Made by a program: the position numbers and the translations under genes. The notes below the pieces were generated by a model that worked only from the letters and a program-made list of their open reading frames with translations, did not search any database and was not told the DNA's origin. From the NCBI RefSeq assembly GCF_003173615.1, contig NZ_QGNA01000004.1, positions 124,001 through 188,000 on the forward strand: a stretch of 64,000 nucleotides of DNA, given 5' to 3'. Below are positions 43,027 through 50,883 of the stretch, piece by piece (position 1 is the stretch's first letter; each line of letters opens with the position of its first letter). Source of the DNA: Falsiroseomonas bella. GTDB taxonomy: Bacteria; Pseudomonadota; Alphaproteobacteria; Acetobacterales; Acetobacteraceae.

Positions 43027-43764
43027 CTAGATCAACCCGCCGTTGACGTGGATCGCCTGGCCGGTGACGTAGCCGGCCTCCGCCGAGCACAGGAAGGCCG
43101 CCATCGCCGCCACGTCGTCCGGCGTGCCGAGGCGGCGCAGCGGGATCTTGGCCGTCACCGCCTCCCACTGTGCCGGGGTCAGCGCGGCATGGGCGCCCGG
43201 ATCCTTGCGCGTGTAGCCGGGCACGATGGCGTTCACCGTGGTGCCGTTCGCCGCCGCTTCCACCGCGATGGCGCGCACCAGCGCCTCCATCCCCGCCTTG
43301 GCCGCGGCGCTGGCGGGGAAGGTGCTGACATCGGTGCGGAACACATGCGCGACGAAGGAGGAGATCGCGACGATGCGGCCTTCCTTCAGGTGCGGCAGCG
43401 CGGCGCGCGCGGTGCGCAGGAAGCCCCAGAGCACGGCATCGAGCGATTTCTGGAACACCGCATCCGGCGCCTGCGCGAAGGGCGTCTTGTCCGCGAAGCC
43501 CGCCGCGAAGACCAGTGCGTCCAGCCTTCCGAATCGTTGGAGCGTTTCCGCAACCAGGGCCTCCGGCAGTGCCGGATCGGCGATATCGCCCAGCATCACG
43601 GCCGCCTCGCCGCCGGTCGCGCGGACTTCCGCCGCGACGCGGTCGGCGCCTTCCGCGTTCTTCCGCGTATGCACCAGGATCGCGGTGCCCGGCCCCGCCA
43701 GGCGCCGGCAGCAGGCCGCGCCGATGCCGGAGGCCGCGCCGGTGACCAGGACGGCGCGCGTCAC
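43027..43764 (-). CDS. Short-chain dehydrogenase/reductase family protein with an altered active site
   Basis: A 245-residue Rossmann protein of the SDR family. The cofactor motif TGAASGIG is at residues 8-15 and the NAG-like segment reads FAAGFAD near residue 87. The active-site region is SSFVAHVFRTDVSTFPASAA followed by AKAGMEALVRAI; aligning on K156 (AAKAGMEAL) puts Ser152 where the catalytic Tyr of the YxxxK motif belongs, so normal SDR catalysis is doubtful. The end AGYVTGQAIHVNGGLI is canonical. The GTG start at 43764 overlaps the preceding stop (GTGA). It is the last gene of a four-gene minus-strand group with a carbamoylase-type hydrolase, pyrE and a hydroxyacid dehydrogenase. Confidence 0.88.
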   Translation of the reverse strand: MTRAVLVTGAASGIGAACCRRLAGPGTAILVHTRKNAEGADRVAAEVRATGGEAAVMLGDIADPALPEALVAETLQRFGRLDALVFAAGFADKTPFAQAPDAVFQKSLDAVLWGFLRTARAALPHLKEGRIVAISSFVAHVFRTDVSTFPASAAAKAGMEALVRAIAVEAAANGTTVNAIVPGYTRKDPGAHAALTPAQWEAVTAKIPLRRLGTPDDVAAMAAFLCSAEAGYVTGQAIHVNGGLI

Positions 43765-44813
43765 TGCGGAAACTCGTTCGGCGCGAAGCCGAAGGCCTCG
43801 CGGAAGCGCGCCGCATAGCGCGGCCAGGCTTCCGGGTTCACCAGCCGCGGCGGCACCTGGCCGCGAAAGATTGCGATCCATTGCTCCGCCGCGCCGGCTG
43901 CCATGTCGTGCAGCGCCTCCTCCGTGATGCCGGCATTGTGCGGGGAGACGATGACGTTCTCGAAGGCCAGCAGCGGATGGTCGGCCGGCGGCGGTTCCTT
44001 CAGGAACACGTCGAGCCCCGCACCCGCAATCCGCCCGGCCGCGAGCGCGTCCGCCAGCGCCGCCTCGTCATGGATGCCGCCGCGCGCGGTCTGGATGAAC
44101 CAGGCGGTGGGTTTCATGCGCGCGAATTGCGCGGCGCCGAACATATTCATCGTCTCCGCGTTGCGCGGCGTGTGGACGGAGACGAAGTCGCTGCGCTTGA
44201 GCAGTTCGTCCAGCGCCACCTTGCGTGCGCCGCGCGCGGCAATCTGCTCCGCGGTGAGATACGGATCGCAGGCCAGCACGGTCATGCCGAACAGGCCGTT
44301 GCACAACTCGGCCAGCCGCGTGCCGATCTGCCCGAGGCCGACTATGCCCAGGATCTTGCCGCGGATGTCGCGGCCGGTCAGGGCGAAGCGATCCGGTGCC
44401 GCACCGCGCCGCAGCGCCTTGTCCGCCTGCGCGAACTTTTTCGAGAGCGCCAGCATCATGCCGAGGGCGTGTTCCGCGACGGCTTCCTTGTTCGTGCCGG
44501 ATTGGTGGCAGACGATCACCCCCGCCGCGGTGCAGGCGTCCACGTCGATCACGTCGAAGCCGGCGCCGGTCGAGCACGCCGCCAGCAGCGCCGGCGCGCG
44601 CTTCAGCAGCGCGGCGTCGCAGAACCAGGGCTCGACGATCTCGACGCGCGGCAGGGCGTGGTAGCCATGCGCGGCCGCCATCGCGGCATCCAGCGCGGCG
44701 CGGTCATCGGCGAAGCGCAGGCGTTGCAGCGCGATGTGGTCGGCCGCGCGCAGCATCCGCTCGGCGACGGGGTTGGTGAAGTTCTCGAAGTAGACGAGGT
44801 TGGCGCGGGTCAT
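43761..44813 (-). CDS. D-isomer-specific 2-hydroxyacid dehydrogenase
   Basis: A 350-residue NAD-dependent dehydrogenase. The cofactor loop is GIVGLGQIGTRLAEL near residues 158-172; the catalytic Arg lies in QTARGGIHD, the Glu in DVFLKEPP and the His in SPHNAGITEEA. I take the ATG at 44813, which overlaps the pyrE stop in the usual ATGA form; an in-frame ATG at 44822 would add three residues. It ends with a four-base overlap into the SDR gene. The linkage to pyrE is unusual and does not reveal the substrate. Confidence 0.9.
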   Translation of the reverse strand: MTRANLVYFENFTNPVAERMLRAADHIALQRLRFADDRAALDAAMAAAHGYHALPRVEIVEPWFCDAALLKRAPALLAACSTGAGFDVIDVDACTAAGVIVCHQSGTNKEAVAEHALGMMLALSKKFAQADKALRRGAAPDRFALTGRDIRGKILGIVGLGQIGTRLAELCNGLFGMTVLACDPYLTAEQIAARGARKVALDELLKRSDFVSVHTPRNAETMNMFGAAQFARMKPTAWFIQTARGGIHDEAALADALAAGRIAGAGLDVFLKEPPPADHPLLAFENVIVSPHNAGITEEALHDMAAGAAEQWIAIFRGQVPPRLVNPEAWPRYAARFREAFGFAPNEFPQ

Positions 44814-45496
44814 GACTTCCATGCGGGGTCGGGGGCGGCGAGGCCGCCGCGGGCGGCGGACCAGCCGAAGGGATCGGCGAGATAGCGGCGCAGCTCCGCC
44901 AGGTCATCGGCGGGCAGCGTCGCGCGTTCTTCCGCCACCGGCAGCACGTCCTGCCAGGTGGCGAGCGCGAAGAGCTCGGCGCCGATATCCTGCACCTCCG
45001 TCACCAGGCGGTCGAAGATGCCGTAGTTGAACAGCACGAAGACATGCGAGACCGAGGCGCCGGCCTGCCGCAGCGAGCGTGCGTAGCGCGCCTTGCTGCG
45101 GCCGTCGGTGGTGACGTCGCTGACCAGCAGCGCCCGTGCGCCCCTGGGCAGCGCGCCTTCGACATGCGCATCCGCGCCGAATCCCTGGGCGCGCCGGCGA
45201 ACGGTCACGAAGGGCAGGCGGAAGCGCTCGGCGAGCATGGCGGCGAGGGCGATGCCGCCCTGCTCGGTGGCGGCGATCGCGTCGAAGCCGGCATAGCCCA
45301 CGCGTTCCAGGATGCGCGCCTCCGCGCCGTCCAGCAGCGCGGCGCGCGCCAGCGGGAAGGAGAGGGCGCGAGGGATGTCGAGATAGACCGGGCTCGCCCA
45401 GCCCGAGGAGAAGATGAAGGGCCGGTCCGGCCGCAGCAGGATGCAGCCGGTGTCGAGCAGGATCTGCGCGGTGCGCCGCCCGATGCTGTCATTCAT
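44810..45496 (-). CDS. pyrE: Orotate phosphoribosyltransferase
   Basis: A 228-residue type I phosphoribosyltransferase. The orotate/PRPP features are present: FIFSSGWASPVYLDIPRALS near residue 27, VRRRAQGFGADAHVEG near residue 98 in place of the usual KxxGxxxxIEG loop, and the PRPP-binding ALLVSDVTTDGRSK near residues 122-135. It converts orotate to OMP in the cytoplasm. The sequence of the PRPP loop (SDVTTDG rather than EDVVTTGG) is a little divergent. It overlaps both neighbours by four bases and is divergent from pyrK-pyrD 1.4 kb away, which supports a pyrimidine role. Confidence 0.87.
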   Translation of the reverse strand: MNDSIGRRTAQILLDTGCILLRPDRPFIFSSGWASPVYLDIPRALSFPLARAALLDGAEARILERVGYAGFDAIAATEQGGIALAAMLAERFRLPFVTVRRRAQGFGADAHVEGALPRGARALLVSDVTTDGRSKARYARSLRQAGASVSHVFVLFNYGIFDRLVTEVQDIGAELFALATWQDVLPVAEERATLPADDLAELRRYLADPFGWSAARGGLAAPDPAWKS

Positions 45497-46800
45497 CGCA
45501 AGGCATCCGCGCCGGTGAGGAGCACTTCGCGCAGCAGTGCCGCGCCGTGCAGGAAGTCGTCGAACTCCATCGCTTCCCTGGGATTGTGGCTGCCATGCTC
45601 GTTGCGGACGAACACCATCGCCGTCGGAACGCCAACGTTCGAAAAAATCGCGGCGTCGTGGCCGGCGCCGCTGGCCAGCACCTCATGCGACAGGCCCGCC
45701 GCCGTGCAGATGGCGCGCGCGTGTGCAAGCAGTCGCTTGTCCATCGCGGCCGGCGGCGTGCGCACGCCAGGGCCGAGCGCGATGCGCACGCCGCGCTCGC
45801 GCGCGATCTCCTCGGCTTCCGCCTGCGCCAGCGCGCCGAAGGCATCCAGCGTCGCCTCGCTCTCGCTGCGCCATTCCAGGGTGAAGCGCAGGTCGCCGGG
45901 AACGCGGGTCATCGCATGCTCGCGTGGGTCGGTGGTGAAGATGCCGAAGGTCATCACCAGGTCCTCGCCGCGTTCCAGCAGCGTGCGCCAGCTTGCGTCG
46001 AGCCGCATGGCGAAGTCGGCCGCGCCCAGCACCGCATCGCGCCGCAGCCAGCGCGGCACCGCGCCGGAATGCGCCGCCTCGCCGACGGCGCGGCCGTTCG
46101 GGTGGCGCTGGTTGCCGCGGATGCCGGAGACCAGGCCGACCGGCACGCGACGCGCGACAAGCACCGGCGCCTGCTCGATATGCAACTCCACGAAGTGCGA
46201 GAGCGTCGCCGGATCGCACAGCACGCGGCGCGCCGCGACGGCGTCGACGTCCGCGCCTTCGCGCCGCATCGCCGCGCCGAGCGTGAGCGAAGGATCGTGC
46301 AGGTTCGGCAGGTCGAGCCAGGCCGGATCGAACTGGCCGAACAGCGCGGAGGAGCCGAGATAAGGCCGGCCATACCAGGCACTCTCCTCGCCACGCAGCA
46401 CGAAGAGGTGCAGGCTTCGCGCCGGGCGCGGGCCGCGCGCCGCATGCAGCAGCGCGATCAGCCCGGCGATCACGCCGGCCGCACCGTCGAAATTGCCGCC
46501 CTGCGGCACGCTGTCGAGATGCGATCCGCAGGCGGCGGCCGGCAGGGCGGGATCGGTCCCTTCCAGCGTGACACGCAGGTTCGCCGCCGCGTCCCAGGCG
46601 CAGGCGAGGCCGGCTTCGCGCGCGATCGCCTCGATGCGTCGCATCGCGCGCGTCTCGCCCGCTGCGTAGGTCTCGCGCGTGATGCCCACGCCGTCGTGAT
46701 CGGCGGCGCGCAGCGTCTCGAACAGGTCGCGCGCGAGCGCGGCCAGGTCGGGCGCGATGGCGAGCGGGGCCGGGACGGCGAGGTCCATGCGCCGGACCAT
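45493..46800 (-). CDS. M20-family amidohydrolase (hydantoinase/carbamoylase, allantoate amidohydrolase type)
   Basis: A 435-residue zinc- or manganese-dependent hydrolase of the AllC/HyuC group that releases carbamoyl or similar groups from N-carbamoyl amino acids. The dinuclear metal ligands are visible: His and Asp in CGSHLDSVPQGGNFDGAAG near residue 90, the Glu pair in LRGEESAWYG near residue 136, HIEQAP near residue 199 and HSGAVP near residue 234, with GAGHDAAIFS and HNPREAMEF late in the chain. Starts at 46800 and 46788 are both ATG; a TTG at 46824 is less likely. It is the first gene of the minus-strand group that includes pyrE, so N-carbamoyl-aspartate or a ureido product of pyrimidine metabolism is a reasonable but unproven substrate. 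Confidence 0.88.
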   Translation of the reverse strand: MVRRMDLAVPAPLAIAPDLAALARDLFETLRAADHDGVGITRETYAAGETRAMRRIEAIAREAGLACAWDAAANLRVTLEGTDPALPAAACGSHLDSVPQGGNFDGAAGVIAGLIALLHAARGPRPARSLHLFVLRGEESAWYGRPYLGSSALFGQFDPAWLDLPNLHDPSLTLGAAMRREGADVDAVAARRVLCDPATLSHFVELHIEQAPVLVARRVPVGLVSGIRGNQRHPNGRAVGEAAHSGAVPRWLRRDAVLGAADFAMRLDASWRTLLERGEDLVMTFGIFTTDPREHAMTRVPGDLRFTLEWRSESEATLDAFGALAQAEAEEIARERGVRIALGPGVRTPPAAMDKRLLAHARAICTAAGLSHEVLASGAGHDAAIFSNVGVPTAMVFVRNEHGSHNPREAMEFDDFLHGAALLREVLLTGADALR

Positions 46801-46832
46801 CGCCCGCCCCGCCGGGCCCGGCAAGTCGCGCG

Positions 46833-46861
46833 CTTGACTTCGCGCCCCTGCGCCCGAACAT
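46833..46861 (+). promoter_or_regulatory. Possible promoter of pyrK-pyrD
   Basis: CTTGAC at 46833-46838, an alphaproteobacterial -35 consensus, is followed 17 bases later by GAACAT at 46856-46861, a weak -10. It lies 29 bases upstream of the pyrK start in the 89-base gap between the divergent pyrE group and pyrKD. Confidence 0.35.
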
Positions 46862-46889
46862 CGCCTGTGCAGGCAGGGAGACCGGCCGG

Positions 46890-47708
46890 ATGGATCTCGG
46901 GGCGGCCGCCTTCCCGGTGGCCGAGGCGAGCGTGACGGTGATCGAGAGCGCGCCCGTGGGCCGACGCTATCATCGCCTGCTGCTCGACGCGCCCGATCTC
47001 TCGGCGCGCAGCCGGCCCGGCCAGTTCTTCCACCTGCTCTGCCGCGACGGTGGCGGCGCCGGTCCCTATCTCCGCCGGCCGATGAGCATCTGGCGCTGCG
47101 GCGAAGGCCGGCCGCTCGGCTTCCTGTTTCATGTGAAGGGCAAGGGCACGACGGCGCTGGCGCGGCTGCGCGAAGGCGATGCGCTGTCCGTCGTCGGGCC
47201 TCTCGGCCACGGCTTCCGGCTCGATCCCGCCTGGCGCCGCATCCTCATCGTCGCGCGCGGCGTCGGGCTGGCGACGCTGGCGCCGGTCACCGAAGCCGCC
47301 GCCGCGATGGGCATCGCGGTGGAGGCGGTGCTGTCGGCGCGCGCGGAGGCCGACCTGATGGCGCCGGAATTCGCCGGCGCCTCGGGTGCTGCAATCACCG
47401 CGCTGTTCGACGCGGATGGCGGCAGCGATGTCGAGCACGTAGAAAAAATGCTGCGCGCGCGCTTCGCTGCCGCGCGTCCCGATGCGGTCTTCACCTGCGG
47501 CTCGAACCGCCTGTTTCTCCTGTTGCAGCGCCTGGCGGCGGAGCACGGCATCCCGGGCCAGGTCGCGTTGGAACAGCAGATGGGCTGCGGCCTCGGCATG
47601 TGCTTCTGCTGCGTGCGCCAGGTGCGCGACGAGACCGGCAAGGTGGTGAACCTGCGCGTCTGCGCGGAAGGCCCCGTCTTCGACCTGCAGGCGGCGCTCG
47701 CATGGTAG
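46890..47708 (+). CDS. pyrK: Dihydroorotate dehydrogenase electron transfer subunit
   Basis: A 272-residue FAD and [2Fe-2S] protein that passes electrons from the class 1B dihydroorotate dehydrogenase catalytic subunit to NAD. FAD contacts are in GPYLRRPMSIW near residue 57, and the cluster cysteines are C233, C238, C241 and C258 (spacing C-x4-C-x2-C-x16-C in MGCGLGMCFCCV and NLRVC), the PyrK pattern. The ATG is preceded by GGGAGA. The stop overlaps the pyrD start by seven bases (47702-47708), and the pairing with pyrD confirms the assignment. Confidence 0.92.
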   Translation: MDLGAAAFPVAEASVTVIESAPVGRRYHRLLLDAPDLSARSRPGQFFHLLCRDGGGAGPYLRRPMSIWRCGEGRPLGFLFHVKGKGTTALARLREGDALSVVGPLGHGFRLDPAWRRILIVARGVGLATLAPVTEAAAAMGIAVEAVLSARAEADLMAPEFAGASGAAITALFDADGGSDVEHVEKMLRARFAAARPDAVFTCGSNRLFLLLQRLAAEHGIPGQVALEQQMGCGLGMCFCCVRQVRDETGKVVNLRVCAEGPVFDLQAALAW

Positions 47709-48634
47709 ACCTCGCCACGAGGATCGGCACGCTGACGCTGGCGAACCCCGTCATGCCGGCGTCGGGCACCTTCGGGCCGGAGCTTGCACAGGTCTTCGAC
47801 CTCGACCGGCTCGGCGCGCTCGTCACCAAATCCGTCACGCCGGAATTCCGCGCCGGCAACCCGCTGCCGCGCCTCTGCGAGACGGAGGCCGGCGTGCTGA
47901 ACTCGATCGGCATCCCCGGCAAGGGGCTGGATCACTTCATCGCGCAGGCCATGCCGGAATGGCGCCGCTTCCGCGCGCCGCTGGTCGTCAGCCTCTCCGC
48001 GCCGACGGTCGCGAGCTTCGCCGACTGCGCCGCGCGGCTGGCCGCGACGCCGGGCGTCGCCGCCATCGAGGCCAACATCTCCTGCCCGAACCTCGAGGAG
48101 GATGGCCGCGCCTTCGCCATGCATCCCGAGCCGGCGGCGGCGGCGACGGCGGCGATGCGCCGGGCGGCGCCGGGCATGCCGCTGTGGGTCAAGCTGTCGC
48201 CCAACACCGGCGACATCGCCGCGGTGGCGCGTGCGGTGGAGGAGGCGGGCGCGGATGCGGTGGTGGTGGCGAACACCATCCTCGGCCTTGCCATCGACGT
48301 CGAGACGGCGCGGCCGAAGCTCGGCAGCGGCATGGGCGGCTTCTCCGGCCCGGCCTTCAAGCCCGTCGCGCTGCGCCTGGTGTGGCAGTGCGCGCAGGCG
48401 GTGCGCATCCCGGTGATCGGTGTCGGCGGCATTGCCACCGGCGAGGATGCAGTCGAGTTCCTGATGGCCGGCGCGAGCGCGGTTCAGGTGGGCACCGCCA
48501 GCTTCGTCAGTCCCACTGCGATGCTGTCGGTGATCGAGGCGCTCGAAAAATTCTGCGCGCGCAAGGGCATCGCGCGCGTCGCGGAGCTGACCGGCGCCGC
48601 GCTGCCGCGCGCGTGGCGCGAGGCGGCGGAATAG
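47702..48634 (+). CDS. pyrD: Dihydroorotate dehydrogenase, class 1B catalytic subunit
   Basis: A 310-residue FMN enzyme that oxidises dihydroorotate to orotate. The class 1 catalytic Cys is C128 in ANISCPNLEEDG. The FMN-binding segments include PASGTFGPEL near residue 18, GALVTKSVTPEFRAGNP and VIGVGGIATGEDAVEFLMAGASAVQVGTA-type sequence near residues 240-265. Class 1B enzymes are soluble and work with PyrK. Most alphaproteobacteria rely on a class 2 membrane enzyme, so this pair is notable. The stop is followed directly by the stop of the convergent tspO gene, with no space for a terminator. Confidence 0.93.
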   Translation: MVDLATRIGTLTLANPVMPASGTFGPELAQVFDLDRLGALVTKSVTPEFRAGNPLPRLCETEAGVLNSIGIPGKGLDHFIAQAMPEWRRFRAPLVVSLSAPTVASFADCAARLAATPGVAAIEANISCPNLEEDGRAFAMHPEPAAAATAAMRRAAPGMPLWVKLSPNTGDIAAVARAVEEAGADAVVVANTILGLAIDVETARPKLGSGMGGFSGPAFKPVALRLVWQCAQAVRIPVIGVGGIATGEDAVEFLMAGASAVQVGTASFVSPTAMLSVIEALEKFCARKGIARVAELTGAALPRAWREAAE

Positions 48635-49123
48635 CTACTCGGCCGGCAGCGGGTTGCCGTTCAGCGCCGGGTTCATCCGCCACAGCGTCCAGTTCAGCAC
48701 GCCCGCGAAGGTGACCCAGGCGAGATAGGGCACCAGCAGCCAGCCGGCCGCGGCGCTGACGGGGAAGAAGGCCAGCACCATCGCGAGGATGGAAAGCCAG
48801 AACACCACCAGCTCGTAGAAGGCCAGGTCCATCCGGCGCAGGCCGAAGAACAGCCAGGACCAGGCGGCGTTCAGCAGCAGCGAGCCGAACCAGAGCCAGA
48901 TCTGCGGCCCGAAGCCCACCTCGCGCCAGACCAGCCAGGCCGCGACGGCGATCGCCGTGTAGAGCACCGCCCAGGCCGGCCCGAACAGCCAGTTCGGCGG
49001 GTTCCAGGAGGGCTTGTCGAGCGCGGCATACCAGGCGCCGGGCCGGAAGATCGCCCCGGTCGAGGCGGCGGCGAAGCAGGCCAGAAGGAAGCCGCCCAGG
49101 GCCAGGAGCGATGTTGTGTTCAT
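48635..49123 (-). CDS. tspO: TspO/MBR family membrane protein (tryptophan-rich sensory protein)
   Basis: A 162-residue five-helix membrane protein. The family motifs are complete: KPSWNPPNWLFGPAWAVLY near residues 37-55, LNAAWSWLFFGLR near residue 85, and PYLAWVTFAGVLNWTLWRMN near the end, along with the many tryptophans. Bacterial TspO binds porphyrins and is tied to oxygen and stress sensing. It ends one base after the pyrD stop on the other strand. Confidence 0.95.
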   Translation of the reverse strand: MNTTSLLALGGFLLACFAAASTGAIFRPGAWYAALDKPSWNPPNWLFGPAWAVLYTAIAVAAWLVWREVGFGPQIWLWFGSLLLNAAWSWLFFGLRRMDLAFYELVVFWLSILAMVLAFFPVSAAAGWLLVPYLAWVTFAGVLNWTLWRMNPALNGNPLPAE

Positions 49124-49181
49124 GCCGCGCTAGGTGGGGCAGGCGGCCGCCGCTGTCGAGCGAAACCGCAACCCCGGCGGT

Positions 49182-49937
49182 TCAGCGCGGCGTGACCCGG
49201 GGCGGGATGGCGGCCAGCAGGGCGCGCGCCAGCGGCGGGCGGCCGGCGATCGGCACCGGCAGGCTGCGATAGGCGGCGAGTCCCCGGCCGGACGGCCCGG
49301 ACCCGGCCGGCAGCGCCAGGCGCTCCGCCCCGTTCGACAGGCGCGCCGCGCCCCCGCCGGCCTGCGCCAGGCCGGCCAGCGCCGCGGGCGGCGCCACGGG
49401 CGGGTGCGGCCGGGCCTGTTCCTGCGCCCAGGCCGCCATCACGCGGGCGCGATAGGGCTCGGCGAATTCCGGCGTCTGGGAGTGATAGGCGCTGGCCGAA
49501 CGCTGCCAGTCGTTCCGCGTGGCGTTCAGTTCGGTCAGGAAGCGCGCCGCGTATCGCGCATTGGTCGCCGGGTCGAAAGCGGCTTCCAGAGTCGGGAAGG
49601 CGTCCGGGTGGTGGCGCAGGTTCACCTGCATGCAGCCCACGTCGATCGAGCGGACGCCGCGGGCCTGCAGGGCCTGCACGGCGGCGATCGCTGCCGCCTT
49701 GGTGGGAAAGAATTGCCCTCGCCCCTCGGCATTGATCGTCCAGGGCCAGGGGTGGAAGGCCCCCGTCTCGGGGTCGCGCCGGCCCGATTCCACCCGCCCG
49801 ATGGCCATCAGGAGCTGGGCCGGGATGCCGGCGGCGCGCTCCGCCGCCTGGATCGCGGCGCGGCAGAGCAGCCCGGGCTCGGCCGCGGCGGGCAGCGGCA
49901 GGAGAAGCAGCAGCAGCGCTGGCAAGGTGCGACGCAT
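49182..49937 (-). CDS. Exported lytic transglycosylase (SLT domain)
   Basis: A 251-residue protein with a signal peptide (MRRTLPALLLLLLPLPAAA, cleaved near residue 19). Residues about 22-165 form an SLT transglycosylase domain with the catalytic Glu in AIGRVESGRRD near residue 50 and the conserved VGCMQVNLRHHPDAF and NARYAARFLTELNA segments. It cuts peptidoglycan in the periplasm. The C-terminal 80 residues are Ala/Pro-rich, possibly a linker. The first residues after the signal include LLCRAAIQAAERAAGIP, typical of small SLT proteins linked to envelope machines, but no such machine is encoded nearby. Confidence 0.9.
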   Translation of the reverse strand: MRRTLPALLLLLLPLPAAAEPGLLCRAAIQAAERAAGIPAQLLMAIGRVESGRRDPETGAFHPWPWTINAEGRGQFFPTKAAAIAAVQALQARGVRSIDVGCMQVNLRHHPDAFPTLEAAFDPATNARYAARFLTELNATRNDWQRSASAYHSQTPEFAEPYRARVMAAWAQEQARPHPPVAPPAALAGLAQAGGGAARLSNGAERLALPAGSGPSGRGLAAYRSLPVPIAGRPPLARALLAAIPPRVTPR

Positions 49938-49972
49938 GCCGCCCCCGCAGCAACCGCCATGCCAGGCGGCCG

Positions 49973-50569
49973 CTACAGGATCGGTGCCGGAGGGGCGGCT
50001 GGTGGCGTCGCCTCAGCCGGCGGCGGCGGGGCATCGCCCGAGGGCGCGGGTGCGGGTGCGGGCGCGGGGCGGGGCGGCTCCGGCTCGGCCGGGATCGCCG
50101 TCGGCGGCGCCTCCCCAGGCTGGGTGTAGTCCGCCACGATCCGTGCCTGGTTGCCTGCGATCACCAGCACGCGGAGGCCGATCTCCAGCGGCTGCTCGTC
50201 GCGCTGCGTGACCGAGACGAGGTCGCCATTCGTCTTGCGCACGATGTATTCGAAGGCCTTGGTGTCGCCGACCACCCGTTCCGCCGCGGTGCCGAACAGC
50301 CCGCCGACCAGCGCGCCGCCGACGGCGCCGATCGCCCCGGCCATGTTCCCGCCCGGCACCTGGGAGCCGATGATGCCGCCGGCGGCGCCGCCCGTCGCCG
50401 CGCCGGTGGTGCCCTCCAACTGCACCGCCACCTCGCGCCGGCCGATGACCACGCCCTGCTCCACGCGGTTCATCTGCTGGACCGCGCGGGTGGCGTAGGC
50501 ATCGGGCGAGAAGCGGGGGCCGCAGGCCGCGAGGGCGAGCAGCGGCGCCAGGAGAAGGGCGGCACGCAT
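49973..50569 (-). CDS. Glycine-zipper outer-membrane lipoprotein, SlyB-like
   Basis: A 198-residue lipoprotein. The signal ends in the lipobox LALAAC near residue 16. A glycine-zipper segment (GGAAGGIIGSQVPGGNMAGA then IGAVGGALVGGLFG, about residues 60-95) is typical of SlyB / 17-kDa surface antigen proteins. A beta-type domain follows (VRKTNGDLVSVTQRDEQPLEIGLRVLVI), then a Pro/Ala-rich tail of about 45 residues (PRPAPAPAPAPSGDAPPPP). Starts upstream of 50569 (for example 50593) are possible but the signal peptide favours 50569. Confidence 0.88.
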   Translation of the reverse strand: MRAALLLAPLLALAACGPRFSPDAYATRAVQQMNRVEQGVVIGRREVAVQLEGTTGAATGGAAGGIIGSQVPGGNMAGAIGAVGGALVGGLFGTAAERVVGDTKAFEYIVRKTNGDLVSVTQRDEQPLEIGLRVLVIAGNQARIVADYTQPGEAPPTAIPAEPEPPRPAPAPAPAPSGDAPPPPAEATPPAAPPAPIL

Positions 50570-50744
50570 GCGGCTGACATAGAGGACGATCATGCCCCGC
50601 GCCATCCGCGTCCCGCCCGGCGGTCGCATGGCACCATCGTGGCCGCCGCGGGGCAGGGCCGCCCGTCCGGTCCGCGCCATCGCCACCCTGGACAGGCGCC
50701 GCTTGCCGCGCGCAGCATCGCATCGCGATCAAAAGGAGGCGCCG

Positions 50745-50882
50745 ATGCGTCCGGCACTGCTTCTGTTCCTGCTGTTCCTGGCCGCGTGCACCCAATCCAG
50801 CGAGCCGCCGCCCTGCATCTCGCCGAGCTACATCGACAGCACCGGCGAATGCGTCTCCCAGCCCGTATTCCGCCGCCGCTGA
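50745..50882 (+). CDS. Small lipoprotein of 45 residues
   Basis: A short gene with strong translation signals: AAAAGGAGG ends five bases before the ATG at 50745. The product starts MRPALLLFLLFLAACTQ, a lipoprotein signal with lipobox FLAAC (Cys15), leaving a 31-residue mature peptide with two further Cys (PPCISP and TGECVS) that could form a disulfide. It resembles the small unknown lipoproteins often seen in Acetobacteraceae. It ends one base before the 3-hydroxyisobutyrate dehydrogenase start and is probably co-transcribed. Confidence 0.75.
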   Translation: MRPALLLFLLFLAACTQSSEPPPCISPSYIDSTGECVSQPVFRRR

Positions 50883-50883
50883 C

